Shown here piece by piece: positions 1-11,555 of a stretch of DNA of 64,000 nucleotides. The stretch comes from Phaeacidiphilus oryzae TH49 (lineage in GTDB: Bacteria; Actinomycetota; Actinomycetes; Streptomycetales; Streptomycetaceae). Positions within the stretch are counted from its first letter, which is position 1. Every line of letters starts with the position of its first letter. Under the pieces are notes generated by a model, which was not told the origin of the DNA, searched no databases, and saw only the letters and a list, made by a program, of their open reading frames with translations. A program made the position numbers and the translations under genes. The DNA is taken from contig NZ_JQMQ01000005.1 in the NCBI RefSeq assembly GCF_000744815.1, positions 4,596,055-4,660,054 of the forward strand. Reading direction: 5' to 3'.

Positions 1-2292
<2,292 letters not shown>

Positions 2293-2308
2293 CGAGCGGT
2301 TTTTCGCC

Positions 2309-2351
2309 GCGCCCCCGCACCGCGGGCCCTCGGGCCTCGGGGCGGGGGCGC
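2309..2351. terminator. Bidirectional hairpin between convergent genes
   Basis: A 10-bp inverted repeat (GCGCCCCCGC at 2309-2318 and its complement at 2342-2351) sits just after the secA stop, between two convergent genes. A short T-run precedes it at 2300-2304. There is no downstream T-tract, as is common in streptomycetes. Confidence 0.6.
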
Positions 2352-2360
2352 CGTCGTCTC

Positions 2361-2861
2361 TCAGCGGGGGAACTGGCGGGCGTTGAGTGCGGTGAGCTTC
2401 CAGGTCGGCCGGGGCCGGGTGAAGCGTTCGGCGCGGAAGGCGAGCATCTCCACGCGCCCGTCCGGGAGTTGGATGGAGGCGCAGGCCTCGATCACCGGGC
2501 CGTGCTCCTCGGGCGTCGAGGTGTGGACGCTGCGGAGCACCGGCAGCAGGCCCTGCTGGGGGCGGAAGACCCCGCGGCGCAGCAGCGCCAGCAGGCGCTC
2601 CGGCACCGGGTAGCGGGTCAGCGCGACCAGCTTGTCCGACGGGCGCTGGGCGGTGAGGACCTCCAGCAGCAGCCGGGCGAAGGTCTGCGCGACCCGGTCC
2701 GGCTCGGGGTGGGCCCTGCGGCACGGGCGGGGGCCGTGCAGCCGGGCGAGCTGGGCTCCGCGCGGGGCCTGGGTGGGCACGCGGGGCCGGGCGGGGCAGG
2801 CGGTGCCGCCGGTCCTGGCGGTCCTGGTGGTCCTGGCGGGCCTGGGCGAGTGGATGACCAT
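2361..2861 (-). CDS. Rv3235-family protein
   Basis: A 166-residue protein. The N-terminal 45 residues are Arg/Pro/Thr-rich and probably disordered. The remainder holds the conserved core of the Rv3235 family (FARLLLEVLTAQRPSDKLVALTRYPVPERLLALL ... VIEACASIQ), which is found beside secA in many actinobacteria. The biochemical role of this family is not known to me. The ATG at 2861 has only a loose G-rich ribosome site (GGGGGTG) upstream. The family call rests on motif memory and the secA neighbourhood. Confidence 0.75.
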   Translation of the reverse strand: MVIHSPRPARTTRTARTGGTACPARPRVPTQAPRGAQLARLHGPRPCRRAHPEPDRVAQTFARLLLEVLTAQRPSDKLVALTRYPVPERLLALLRRGVFRPQQGLLPVLRSVHTSTPEEHGPVIEACASIQLPDGRVEMLAFRAERFTRPRPTWKLTALNARQFPR

Positions 2862-3117
2862 GCGTCGAACACCCCCGGGGGCTGGTGGGCGGGTGCGGAG
2901 CGGCCGCTGGGGATCTTGCTATCGGCCGCCGGGGGCGCGGGCAATGGGCGCCCGCGACCATGTCGTCACGGAGAGTGATCCACCCTTTCGGGGAGGTGTA
3001 GCGAAGAGTCGCAGGTCAGTGCCCGAATGCCGGGGGCGGGGACGTCATCGCCGCACGCCCTGCCGGGACGCCGGTACCGGGGTGTGTTCACTCGATGGGG
3101 GACCGTCCCGGCGCCCG

Positions 3118-3123
3118 TATCAT
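3118..3123 (+). promoter_or_regulatory. -10 element of a leaderless promoter
   Basis: TATCAT fits the actinobacterial TANNNT -10 pattern and lies 7 nt upstream of the ATG at 3131, which predicts a leaderless mRNA. No good -35 box is visible. Confidence 0.5.
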
Positions 3124-3130
3124 GAGCTCC

Positions 3131-3634
3131 ATGCGCGTCTACGTCCCGACCACCCTGCGCGAGCTCGCGCAGCTGAGCCTCGGCCCGGCCCCGCTGCCCG
3201 CGTACGCGGTGACCCCGGCGCTGCGCGAGTGGTACGTCAGCGACGACCTGGAGGAGCTGGAGTACGCCGCCCTGGTGCGGGCCGCCCAGGCCTCCCTGCG
3301 GCTGCTGGCCGGGGACCCGAAGGCGCCGCGCCGCCGCGTGGTGGTGGCCGCCGACGTGCCGGACGGCCTGGTGAAGGCCGACCGGAACGGCGAGTTCGAC
3401 CACCCCCTCGCCCTCGGCCGGGTGCTGCTGACCGAGGTGCTGCCGCTGGCCAGGGCCGCCTCGGTGCATGTGGACGCGGACGACGCGGAGGCCGACGTGG
3501 CCGCCGCGGCCAAGGCCGCCGAGGCGGCGGACACCGGCGGGGACGACGACGCGCGGTTCACCGTGGACGGCGCCGAGGACCACGAGCTGCTCTGGTACGC
3601 CACCCAGGAGATCCCGGCCCTGTTGGCCGAGTGA
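3131..3634 (+). CDS. DUF6912 family protein
   Basis: A 167-residue protein beginning MRVYVPTTLRELA, followed by an alpha/beta core (AYAVTPALREWYVSDDLEELEYAALVRAAQASLRLL; RRRVVVAADVP) and a low-complexity Ala/Asp linker before a conserved end (HELLWYATQEIPALL). It is conserved in actinobacteria as DUF6912; no function is known to me. Start choice: a TATCAT -10 element at 3118-3123 lies 7 nt before the ATG at 3131, so a leaderless transcript would begin there. An in-frame ATG at 3122 lies inside that element. The HAD gene follows after 23 bp and is probably cotranscribed. Confidence 0.75.
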   Translation: MRVYVPTTLRELAQLSLGPAPLPAYAVTPALREWYVSDDLEELEYAALVRAAQASLRLLAGDPKAPRRRVVVAADVPDGLVKADRNGEFDHPLALGRVLLTEVLPLARAASVHVDADDAEADVAAAAKAAEAADTGGDDDARFTVDGAEDHELLWYATQEIPALLAE

Positions 3635-3657
3635 GGTTCCGCGGGTAGGAATGCCGG

Positions 3658-4320
3658 GTGGCAGCCATCGGTACGCACATCGTCTGGGACTGGAACGGCA
3701 CCCTCTTCCACGACATCGACGTGGTCGTGGCGGCGAGCAACGCCTCCTTCACCGCCGTGGGGCTCGAACCGCTGAGCGTGCGCCGCTATCGGGAGCTCTT
3801 CTGCGTCCCCATCCGCGACTTCCACCGCAAGGTGCTCGGGCGTCCGCCGACCGAGGAGGAGTGGCGGCTGATGAACGAGGTCTTCCAGCGGGAGTACACG
3901 GCCAGGCGGGCGGCCTGCGGGCTGGCCGCCGGGGCCCGTGAACTCCTGCGCGGCTGGCGGGCCGGCGGCCGCTCGCAGTCCCTCCTCTCGCTCTACGCCC
4001 ATGACGAACTGCTGCCGCTGGTCGGCCGGTTGGGGATCGCCGAGGAGTTCGTCCGGGTGGACGGCTCGGTCGGGGCGTTCACCGGCGAGAGCAAGGCCGA
4101 GCACCTCGCCCGGCACCTCCTCGACCTGGGCCGGGCGGCCGCCGGGACGGTGGTGATCGGGGATTCCGCGGACGACGCCCGGGCCGCACTGAGCGTCGGC
4201 GCCCGGGCGGTGCTGTACACCGGGGGCTCGCACGCCCGGGAGTCGCTGGAGGCGGTCGGGGTGCCGGTGGTGGACTCGCTGGCGGAGGCGGTCGCGTGGG
4301 CGGCGGGCGCGGCCGGCTGA
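3658..4320 (+). CDS. HAD-superfamily phosphatase
   Basis: A 220-residue HAD hydrolase, expected to be a cytosolic phosphomonoesterase of the phosphoglycolate phosphatase/beta-phosphoglucomutase type. Motif I is WDWNGTLFHD, with the nucleophile Asp at about residue 11. Motif III Lys lies in GESKAEHLA and motif IV is VIGDSADDARAA. A helical cap lies between motifs I and II. The start is GTG at 3658, 23 bp after the DUF6912 stop. The substrate cannot be read from the sequence. Confidence 0.88.
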   Translation: MAAIGTHIVWDWNGTLFHDIDVVVAASNASFTAVGLEPLSVRRYRELFCVPIRDFHRKVLGRPPTEEEWRLMNEVFQREYTARRAACGLAAGARELLRGWRAGGRSQSLLSLYAHDELLPLVGRLGIAEEFVRVDGSVGAFTGESKAEHLARHLLDLGRAAAGTVVIGDSADDARAALSVGARAVLYTGGSHARESLEAVGVPVVDSLAEAVAWAAGAAG

Positions 4321-4384
4321 CCGTTCCGGGGATTCGCTGGTCACGTTCCGTCGCCCGGTCGGCACAGCGTGGCACGATGACCCT

Positions 4385-6016
4385 ATGGCTATGGACGCGA
4401 TCACCCGGATCCCCCTTCCGGCCAACGAGCCGGTGCACGGTTACGCCCCCGGGAGCGCCGAGCGCGCCCGGCTGGAGGCGAAGCTCAAGGAGTTGGCCGG
4501 GCGCGAGCAGGCCCTGTCGATGACCATCGCCGGCGAGCAGCGGATGGGCGGCGGCCAGCGGATCGACGTCGTCCAGCCGCACCACCGCGCGGCCCGGCTC
4601 GGCGTGCTGGGCAACGCCACCCGGGAGGACGCCAGGCTCGCGGTGGACGCCGCGCTGGCCGCCGCCCCCGCCTGGCGGGCGATGGACTTCGACGACCGGG
4701 CGGCCGTCTTCCTCCGTGCTGCGGACCTGCTGGCCGGCCCCTGGCGGGAGACGGTCGCGGCGGCGACCATGCTCGGCCAGTCCAAGACCGCGCAGCAGGC
4801 GGAGATCGACGCGCCCTGCGAGCTGATCGACTTCTGGCGGTTCAACGTCGCCTTCGCCCGGCGGATCCTCGCCCAGCAGCCGATCAGCTCGCCCGGCGTG
4901 TGGAACCGGATGGACCACCGTCCGCTGGAGGGGTTCGTCTACGCGATCACCCCGTTCAACTTCACCGCCATCGCGGGCAATCTGCCGACCGCTCCGGCGC
5001 TGATGGGGAACACCGTGGTGTGGAAGCCCTCGCCCACCCAGACCTTCGCGGCCTGGCAGCTGATGCGCCTGCTCGAGGCGGCCGGGCTGCCGCCCGGCGT
5101 GATCAACATGGTCACGGGGGACGGTCTGCAGGTCTCCGAAGTGGCGCTGGCGCACCCGGAGTTGGCGGGGATCCACTTCACCGGTTCGACCGGGACCTTC
5201 CGGCGGCTGTGGCAGACGGTCGGCGCCAACATCGAGCGGTACCGCTGCTATCCGCGGCTGGTCGGGGAGACCGGCGGCAAGGACTTCGTGGTGGCGCACC
5301 CGTCGGCGGACCCGGGGGTGCTGCGGACCGCCCTGGTGCGCGGGGCCTTCGAGTACCAGGGGCAGAAGTGCTCGGCGGCGTCCCGGGCGTACATTCCGCG
5401 CAGCGTGTGGCGGGACTTCCACGAGGGGTTCCTCGACGAGGTCTCCTCGCTGACCGTGGGCGACGTCACCGACCTGTCCAACTTCATGGGCGCCCTCATC
5501 GACGAGCGGGCGTTCCGCAGGAACAAGCTGGCGATCGACCGGGCGCGCCAGGACGACCGGGTGGACGTGGTGACCGGCGGCGAGTACGACGACGCGATCG
5601 GCTGGTTCGTGCGGCCGACGGTGATGGTCAGCCCCGACCCGAGGAACGAGATCTTCAGCACCGAGTACTTCGGGCCGCTGCTGGCGGTGCACGTCTACGA
5701 GGACGCGCGGTGGTCCGAGATGCTCGACCAGATGGAGTCGGTGGCGCCGTACGCCCTGACCGGAGCGGTGATCGCGGAGGACAGGGCGGCGGTCGCGGAG
5801 GCGTCGGAGCGGCTGCGGTTCGCGGCCGGGAACTTCTACATCAACGACAAGCCGACGGGGGCGGTCGTGGGGCAGCAGCCGTTCGGCGGGGCGCGGGCGT
5901 CGGGTACGGACGACAAGGCGGGGTCGGTGCTGAACCTGCTGCGGTGGAGTTCGCCACGGGCGATCAAGGAGACCTTCGTGCCGCCTCGGGACTACCGGTA
6001 CCCGCACATGGGCTGA
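4385..6016 (+). CDS. pruA: L-glutamate gamma-semialdehyde (P5C) dehydrogenase
   Basis: A 543-residue aldehyde dehydrogenase that oxidises glutamate 5-semialdehyde, the open form of pyrroline-5-carboxylate, to glutamate with NAD+. This is the last step of proline catabolism. The N-terminus (PLPANEPVHGYAPGSAERA) is typical of the RocA/PruA family. The general-base Glu lies in GETGGKDFVVAHP (about residue 295) and the catalytic Cys in GQKCSAASRAYIP (about residue 329). Length matches the family. No proline dehydrogenase gene adjoins it. The NAD-glutamate dehydrogenase downstream would carry the product to 2-oxoglutarate. CACGAT at 4373-4378, 6 nt before the ATG, may be a leaderless -10. Confidence 0.93.
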   Translation: MAMDAITRIPLPANEPVHGYAPGSAERARLEAKLKELAGREQALSMTIAGEQRMGGGQRIDVVQPHHRAARLGVLGNATREDARLAVDAALAAAPAWRAMDFDDRAAVFLRAADLLAGPWRETVAAATMLGQSKTAQQAEIDAPCELIDFWRFNVAFARRILAQQPISSPGVWNRMDHRPLEGFVYAITPFNFTAIAGNLPTAPALMGNTVVWKPSPTQTFAAWQLMRLLEAAGLPPGVINMVTGDGLQVSEVALAHPELAGIHFTGSTGTFRRLWQTVGANIERYRCYPRLVGETGGKDFVVAHPSADPGVLRTALVRGAFEYQGQKCSAASRAYIPRSVWRDFHEGFLDEVSSLTVGDVTDLSNFMGALIDERAFRRNKLAIDRARQDDRVDVVTGGEYDDAIGWFVRPTVMVSPDPRNEIFSTEYFGPLLAVHVYEDARWSEMLDQMESVAPYALTGAVIAEDRAAVAEASERLRFAAGNFYINDKPTGAVVGQQPFGGARASGTDDKAGSVLNLLRWSSPRAIKETFVPPRDYRYPHMG

Positions 6017-6304
6017 GGTGCGCCCGCGGCGCCGCCTCCGGGGCGGGCCAACGCTCCGGGGTGGCCAGGTCGGGGTGATCGATTGCACCTCGGTGGCCGC
6101 TGACAGGCGGGTGGGGGGCGCGACTACGCTGGCGGAGGTCGCTGGGGACCGTGAGGCCAAAAGGTCTGGCGTACCCGTAAGTAGTGCTGATTATGCGTGC
6201 CAGTTCAGTACTCCTTCCGGGCATGCGGGACAATGCATGCGTTACCCGGCGGCAGGAGCAGACCACCGGGTCACGCAACGGCGCGCGACAGGAGCCAGAT
6301 AGCC

Positions 6305-9300
6305 ATGCAGACCAAGCTGGACACAGCAAAGACCGAGCTGCTCACCAAGGCAGTGCAGGTCGCTGAGAACAGCCAGGTGGGGGGCGGAGAGCAGCAGGAG
6401 GCGTTGGGCAACGGAGCCCTCGCCTCCTATCTGCGTCACTACTACCTCCACACCGCCCCCGAGGACCTCGTCGACCGCGATCCGGTCGACGTCTACGGGG
6501 CCGCGGCCTCGCAGCTGAGGTTGGGCGAGAAGCGTCCACAGGGCACCGCGGAAGTCCGCGTCCACACCCCGACCGTCGAGGAGAACGGCTGGTCCAGCGG
6601 CCACACCGTGGTCGAGGTGGTCACCGACGACATGCCCTTCCTGGTCGACTCGGTCACCAACGAGCTCTCCCGCCAGGACCGCGCCATCCATGTGGTGATC
6701 CACCCCCAGCTGGCCGTCCGCCGGGACATCACCGGCCGGCTGCTGGAGGTGCTGGACGCCGACCCGTGCACCCACGAGCGCCGGGCCGAGCTGCCCGAGG
6801 ACGCCCTCGTCGAGTCCTGGATGCACATCGAGATCGACCGGGAGACCGACCGGGACGACCTCCGCCGGATCGAGAAGGACCTGCGCCGGGTGCTCGGCGA
6901 CGTCCGCGAGGTCGTCGAGGACTGGGGCAAGATGCGCGACTCCGCGCTGCGCCTCGCCGACGACCTGGCCTCCGACCCCCCGGCGAAGCTCGCCGAACAG
7001 GAGGTCGGCGAGGCCTGGGAGCTGCTCCGCTGGCTCGCCGACGACCACTTCACCTTCCTCGGCTACCGGGAGTACGACCTGGTGGCCGGCGAGGACGGCG
7101 CCGAGGACGAGCTGCGCGCCGTCACCGGCACCGGGCTCGGCGTGCTGCGCTCCGACCCGAGCTCGCCGGACGCCGGGCACCACCAGGCCAGCGAGGCCTT
7201 CCACCGGATGACCGACAAGGGCCGGGAGAAGGCCCGCGAGCACAAGCTGCTGGTGCTCACCAAGGCGAACTCCCGCTCCACCGTCCACCGCCCCTCGTAC
7301 CTGGACTACGTCGGCGTCAAGAAGTTCGACGCGGAGGGCAACGTGACCGGGGAGCGCCGCTTCCTCGGGCTGTTCTCCGCCGCCGCGTACACCGAGTCGG
7401 TGACCCGGATCCCGGTGCTGCGCCGCAAGGCGCAGGAGGTGGTGGCCCGCTCCGGGTTCTCCTCGGAGAGCCACGACGGGCGGGACCTGCTGCAGATCCT
7501 GGAGACCTACCCGCGCGACGAGCTCTTCCAGACCTCGGTGGACGAGCTGCTCAAGGTCACCCAGTCCGTCCTCTACCTGCAGGAGCGGCGGCGGCTCCGG
7601 CTGTTCCTGCGTCAGGACGACTACGGCCGCTACTTCTCCGCCCTGGTCTACCTGCCGCGCGACCGCTACACCACGCGGGTCCGGCTGCGGCTGATGGACA
7701 TCCTCAAGGAGGAGCTCGGCGGCGACTCCATCGACTACACCGCGTGGAACACCGAGTCGGTGCTCTCCCGGCTGCACTTCGTGGTGCGGGTGCCGGCCGG
7801 CAGCGACCTGCCGCAGCTCACCGACGCCGACGCGGAGCGGATCGAGGCCCGGCTCGCCGAGGCCGCGCGCTCCTGGGCGGACGGCTTCAACGAGGTGCTC
7901 ACCGCCGAGTTCGGCGAGGAGCGGGCGGCCGAGCTGGCCCGCCGCTACAGCGGTGCCTTCCCGGACGGCTACCGGGCGGACTTCGGCGCCCGCACCGCCG
8001 TCGCCGACCTGCGGCACCTGGAGGCGCTGGAGAAGGCCGGGGACTTCCAGCTCAACCTCTACCAGCCGGTCGGGGCGCCGTACACCGAGCGCCGGTTCAA
8101 GATCTACCGGGTGGGCGGGGCGATCTCGCTGACCGCCGTGCTGCCGGTGCTCCAGCGCCTCGGCGTCGAGGTCGTCGACGAGCACCCGTACGAACTGCGG
8201 TGCGCGGACGGCACGGTGGCCTGGATCTACGACTTCGGCCTGCGGCTGAGGCCGCAGCTCGCCGAGCTGATGACGGACGAGGCGCGGGACCGCTTCCAGG
8301 AGGCCTTCTCCGCGGCCTGGATGGGCGAGGCCGAGAACGACGGCTTCAACACCCTCATCCTGTCCGCCGCGCTGACCTGGCGTCAGGCCATGGTGCTCCG
8401 CGCCTACGCCAAGTACCTGCGGCAGGCCGGCTCCACGTTCTCGCAGGACTACATGGAGGACGCGCTCACCAACAACCCGCACACCACGCGGCTGCTGGTG
8501 AACCTCTTCGAGGCCCGGCTCTCGCCGGCGCACCGGCAGGGCTCGGCCGAGCTCACCGACGCGATCCAGGAGGAGCTGGACGGCGCCCTGGACCAGGTGG
8601 TCTCGCTGGACGAGGACCGCATCCTGCGCTCCTTCCTCCACCTGATCCAGGCCACCCTGCGGACCAACTTCTTCCAGCGGGACAAGGACACCGGCGAGTG
8701 GCACTCGTACGTGTCCATGAAGTTCGACCCGAAGGCCATCCCCGACCTGCCGGCGCCCCGCCCGGCGTACGAGATCTGGGTGTACTCGCCGCAGGTCGAG
8801 GGCGTCCACCTGCGGTTCGGCAAGGTCGCCCGCGGCGGCCTGCGCTGGTCCGACCGGCGCGAGGACTTCCGCACCGAGATCCTGGGCCTGGTCAAGGCGC
8901 AGATGGTGAAGAACACCGTGATCGTGCCGGTGGGGTCCAAGGGCGGGTTCGTCGCCAAGCGGCTGCCGGACCCGTCGGTGGACCGGCAGGCCTGGCTGAA
9001 CGAGGGGATCGCCTCCTACCGGACCTTCATCTCCGGTCTCCTCGACATCACCGACAACCTGGTCGCGGGCGAGGGCGTCCAGCCGCCGGCGGACGTGGTG
9101 CGGCACGACGGCGACGACACCTACCTGGTCGTGGCGGCGGACAAGGGCACCGCGACCTTCTCCGACATCGCCAACGAGGTGGCCGGGGAGTACGGCTTCT
9201 GGCTGGGCGACGCCTTCGCCTCCGGCGGTTCGGCCGGATACGACCACAAGGGCATGGGGATCACCGCCCGGGGCGCCTGGGAGTCCGTCAAGCGGCACTT

Positions 9301-11269
9301 CCGCGAGCTCGGCCACGACACCCAGACGGAGGACTTCACCGTCGTCGGCGTCGGCGACATGTCCGGTGACGTGTTCGGCAACGGGATGCTGCTCAGCGAG
9401 CACATCCGGCTGGTGGCCGCCTTCGACCACCGGCACATCTTCGTCGACCCCAACCCGGACGCGGCCGTCTCGTACGCCGAGCGACGGCGGATCTTCGAGC
9501 TGCCGCGCAGCTCCTGGGACGACTACGACCGCAAGCTGATCTCGGCCGGCGGCGGGGTCTTCCCGCGCAGCGCCAAGTCCATCCAGCTCACCCCGCAGAT
9601 GCGGGAGGCGCTGGGGATCGAGGCGGGCGCCTCCCGGATGACGCCGGCCGAGCTGATGAAGGCGATCCTGCTGGCCCCGGTCGACCTGTACTGGAACGGC
9701 GGCATCGGCACCTACGTCAAGGCCTCGACCGAGTCCCAGGCGGAGGCCGGGGACAAGGCCAACGACCCGATCCGGGTGGACGGCAGGGACCTGCGGGTCA
9801 AGGTCGTCGGCGAGGGCGGCAACCTGGGGATGACCCAGCTCGGCCGGATCGAGTTCGCGCTGAGCGGCGGCCCGGACGGCGCCGGCGGCAAGGTCAACAC
9901 CGACGCGCTGGACAACTCGGCGGGCGTGGACACCTCGGACCACGAGGTGAACATCAAGATCCTCCTCAACCGGGTGGTCGGCGACGGCGACATGACGGTG
10001 AAGCAGCGCAACAAGCTGCTCGCCGAGATGACCGACGACGTGGCCCTCCACGTGCTGCGCAACAACTACGCGCAGAACACCGCGCTGGCCAACGCGCAGG
10101 CGCAGGCCGGCTCGATGGCCAACGTCCACGGCCGGCTGATGCGCCGCCTGGTCAAGGACGGCCACCTCGACCGCGCTCTGGAGTTCCTGCCCACCGACCG
10201 GCAGTTGCGGGAGCGGGTGGCGAGCGGCCGCGGGCTGACCCAGCCCGAGCAGGCCGTGCTGATGGCGTACGTCAAGATCACCCTGGCGGACGAGATCCTC
10301 GGGACGGACCTGCCGGACGACCCGTACCTGGTGTCCTCGCTGCACGGGTACTTCCCGAAGCCGCTCCAGGAGAGCTTCGCCGAGCAGATCGACGGCCACG
10401 CCCTCCACCGGGAGATCATCACCACCCTGCTGGTCAACGACACCGTCAACTACGGCGGTTCGACCTTCGCCTTCCGGCTGAAGGAGGAGACCGGGGCCTC
10501 CTACGAGGAGATCGTGCGCTCCCACACCGCCGCGCGGGCGGTCTTCGGGCTCGCCGACATCTGGGCGGAGATCGAGGAGCTGGACAACGCCGTCCCGGCC
10601 GAGGTGCAGACCCGGATGCGGCTCCACTCGCGGCGGCTGGTCGAGCGGGCCACCCGCTGGCTGCTCAACAACCGGCGGCAGCCGCTGGACGTGGCCGAGA
10701 CCGTGGACGCCTTCCGCAAGCAGGTCAACGAGGTCTGGGGGCACCTGCCCAAGCTGCTGCGCGGCTCGGACCTGGCCTGGTTCGACCGGATCCGGGACGA
10801 GCTGGTCGAGTCCGGGGTGCCGGTCGAGCTGGCGATCCGGGTCGCCGGACTGTCCTCGGCGTTCCCGACCCTGGACATCGTGGAGATCGCCGACCGGGAC
10901 GGCGCCGACGTGCTGGACGTCGCCGAGGTCTACTACGACCTCGCCGACCGGCTCGGCATCGCCGACCTGCTGGACCGGATCATCGACCTGCCGCGGGGCG
11001 ACCGCTGGCAGTCGATGGCGCGGGCGGCGATCCGCGAGGACCTGTTCTCCGCGCATGCCACCCTCACCGGCGACGTCCTGGTCTGCGGGGAGCCCGGAGA
11101 CTCGCCGGAGCAGCGGTTCACGGCCTGGGAGAAGCGGAACGCGACCCTGGTGAACCGGGCCCGGACGACCCTCGACGACATAAGGGGTTCGGAGTCCTAC
11201 GACCTGGCGAACCTGAGCGTCGCGATGCGGGTCATCCGCACGCTGCTGCGGACCGGCTCCATGCGGTAG
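6305..11269 (+). CDS. NAD-specific glutamate dehydrogenase, large (180 kDa) class
   Basis: A 1654-residue protein of the giant NAD-GDH class first described from Streptomyces clavuligerus. It deaminates glutamate to 2-oxoglutarate and ammonia. The N-terminal half holds ACT-like regulatory segments (VVTDDMPFLVDSVTNELSR; IHVVIHPQLAVRR). The catalytic Glu/Leu/Phe/Val dehydrogenase core is in the second half (VARGGLRWSDRREDFRTEILGLVKAQMVKN, PVGSKGGF), followed by the Rossmann part (VVGVGDMSGDVFGNGML). The start at ATG 6305 is chosen for the CAGGAG ribosome site 6-11 nt upstream and the family-like MQTKLDTAKTELL; a longer open frame to 6197 has no support. The 288-bp upstream region holds two GCATGCG words and AT-richer sequence, but no confident promoter. 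Confidence 0.96.
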   Translation: MQTKLDTAKTELLTKAVQVAENSQVGGGEQQEALGNGALASYLRHYYLHTAPEDLVDRDPVDVYGAAASQLRLGEKRPQGTAEVRVHTPTVEENGWSSGHTVVEVVTDDMPFLVDSVTNELSRQDRAIHVVIHPQLAVRRDITGRLLEVLDADPCTHERRAELPEDALVESWMHIEIDRETDRDDLRRIEKDLRRVLGDVREVVEDWGKMRDSALRLADDLASDPPAKLAEQEVGEAWELLRWLADDHFTFLGYREYDLVAGEDGAEDELRAVTGTGLGVLRSDPSSPDAGHHQASEAFHRMTDKGREKAREHKLLVLTKANSRSTVHRPSYLDYVGVKKFDAEGNVTGERRFLGLFSAAAYTESVTRIPVLRRKAQEVVARSGFSSESHDGRDLLQILETYPRDELFQTSVDELLKVTQSVLYLQERRRLRLFLRQDDYGRYFSALVYLPRDRYTTRVRLRLMDILKEELGGDSIDYTAWNTESVLSRLHFVVRVPAGSDLPQLTDADAERIEARLAEAARSWADGFNEVLTAEFGEERAAELARRYSGAFPDGYRADFGARTAVADLRHLEALEKAGDFQLNLYQPVGAPYTERRFKIYRVGGAISLTAVLPVLQRLGVEVVDEHPYELRCADGTVAWIYDFGLRLRPQLAELMTDEARDRFQEAFSAAWMGEAENDGFNTLILSAALTWRQAMVLRAYAKYLRQAGSTFSQDYMEDALTNNPHTTRLLVNLFEARLSPAHRQGSAELTDAIQEELDGALDQVVSLDEDRILRSFLHLIQATLRTNFFQRDKDTGEWHSYVSMKFDPKAIPDLPAPRPAYEIWVYSPQVEGVHLRFGKVARGGLRWSDRREDFRTEILGLVKAQMVKNTVIVPVGSKGGFVAKRLPDPSVDRQAWLNEGIASYRTFISGLLDITDNLVAGEGVQPPADVVRHDGDDTYLVVAADKGTATFSDIANEVAGEYGFWLGDAFASGGSAGYDHKGMGITARGAWESVKRHFRELGHDTQTEDFTVVGVGDMSGDVFGNGMLLSEHIRLVAAFDHRHIFVDPNPDAAVSYAERRRIFELPRSSWDDYDRKLISAGGGVFPRSAKSIQLTPQMREALGIEAGASRMTPAELMKAILLAPVDLYWNGGIGTYVKASTESQAEAGDKANDPIRVDGRDLRVKVVGEGGNLGMTQLGRIEFALSGGPDGAGGKVNTDALDNSAGVDTSDHEVNIKILLNRVVGDGDMTVKQRNKLLAEMTDDVALHVLRNNYAQNTALANAQAQAGSMANVHGRLMRRLVKDGHLDRALEFLPTDRQLRERVASGRGLTQPEQAVLMAYVKITLADEILGTDLPDDPYLVSSLHGYFPKPLQESFAEQIDGHALHREIITTLLVNDTVNYGGSTFAFRLKEETGASYEEIVRSHTAARAVFGLADIWAEIEELDNAVPAEVQTRMRLHSRRLVERATRWLLNNRRQPLDVAETVDAFRKQVNEVWGHLPKLLRGSDLAWFDRIRDELVESGVPVELAIRVAGLSSAFPTLDIVEIADRDGADVLDVAEVYYDLADRLGIADLLDRIIDLPRGDRWQSMARAAIREDLFSAHATLTGDVLVCGEPGDSPEQRFTAWEKRNATLVNRARTTLDDIRGSESYDLANLSVAMRVIRTLLRTGSMR

Positions 11270-11284
11270 TCCACCGCCCGGCAA

Positions 11285-11358
11285 GGCGCCGCACCCGGCA
11301 ACGGTGACGGGGTCGCGACTCGGCTCGCGACCCGGGATCCGCTGCCGGGTGCGGCGCC
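11285..11358. repeat. Nested inverted repeat after gdh (palindromic repeat family, copy 1)
   Basis: Perfect 16-bp arms GGCGCCGCACCCGGCA (11285-11300) and complement (11343-11358) enclose a second stem (GGGTCGCGA/TCGCGACCC). It could terminate gdh transcription. The CCGCACCCGGCAACGG word and the centre are shared with the elements near 14.9 kb and 56.4 kb. Confidence 0.8.
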
Positions 11359-11460
11359 GTTTCGCGGGTGGTTCGTGGCGGATCGGCCTACTTGACAAAG
11401 CGTCAGAATTACGCTGGCACGCACGCGTTGACCGAGCGGTTATGGGGATGTTTCCGTTCG

Positions 11461-11494
11461 TGCGCTTGACGCGCATTCCCCTGGGGACAAAACT
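11461..11494 (+). promoter_or_regulatory. Possible promoter/operator of the sugar ABC operon
   Basis: TTGACG at 11466-11471 followed after 17 bp by AAAACT resembles a sigma-70-type promoter. The -35 box is flanked by inverted TGCGC/GCGCA arms (11461-11465, 11471-11475), which could be an operator. No regulator gene lies alongside. Another TTGACA at 11392 has no matching -10. Confidence 0.35.
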
Positions 11495-11555
11495 CTCGCG
11501 CATCCACCGACCATGCATTCTCTCCGGCAGTGCACCACCCGTACCAAGGAGAACC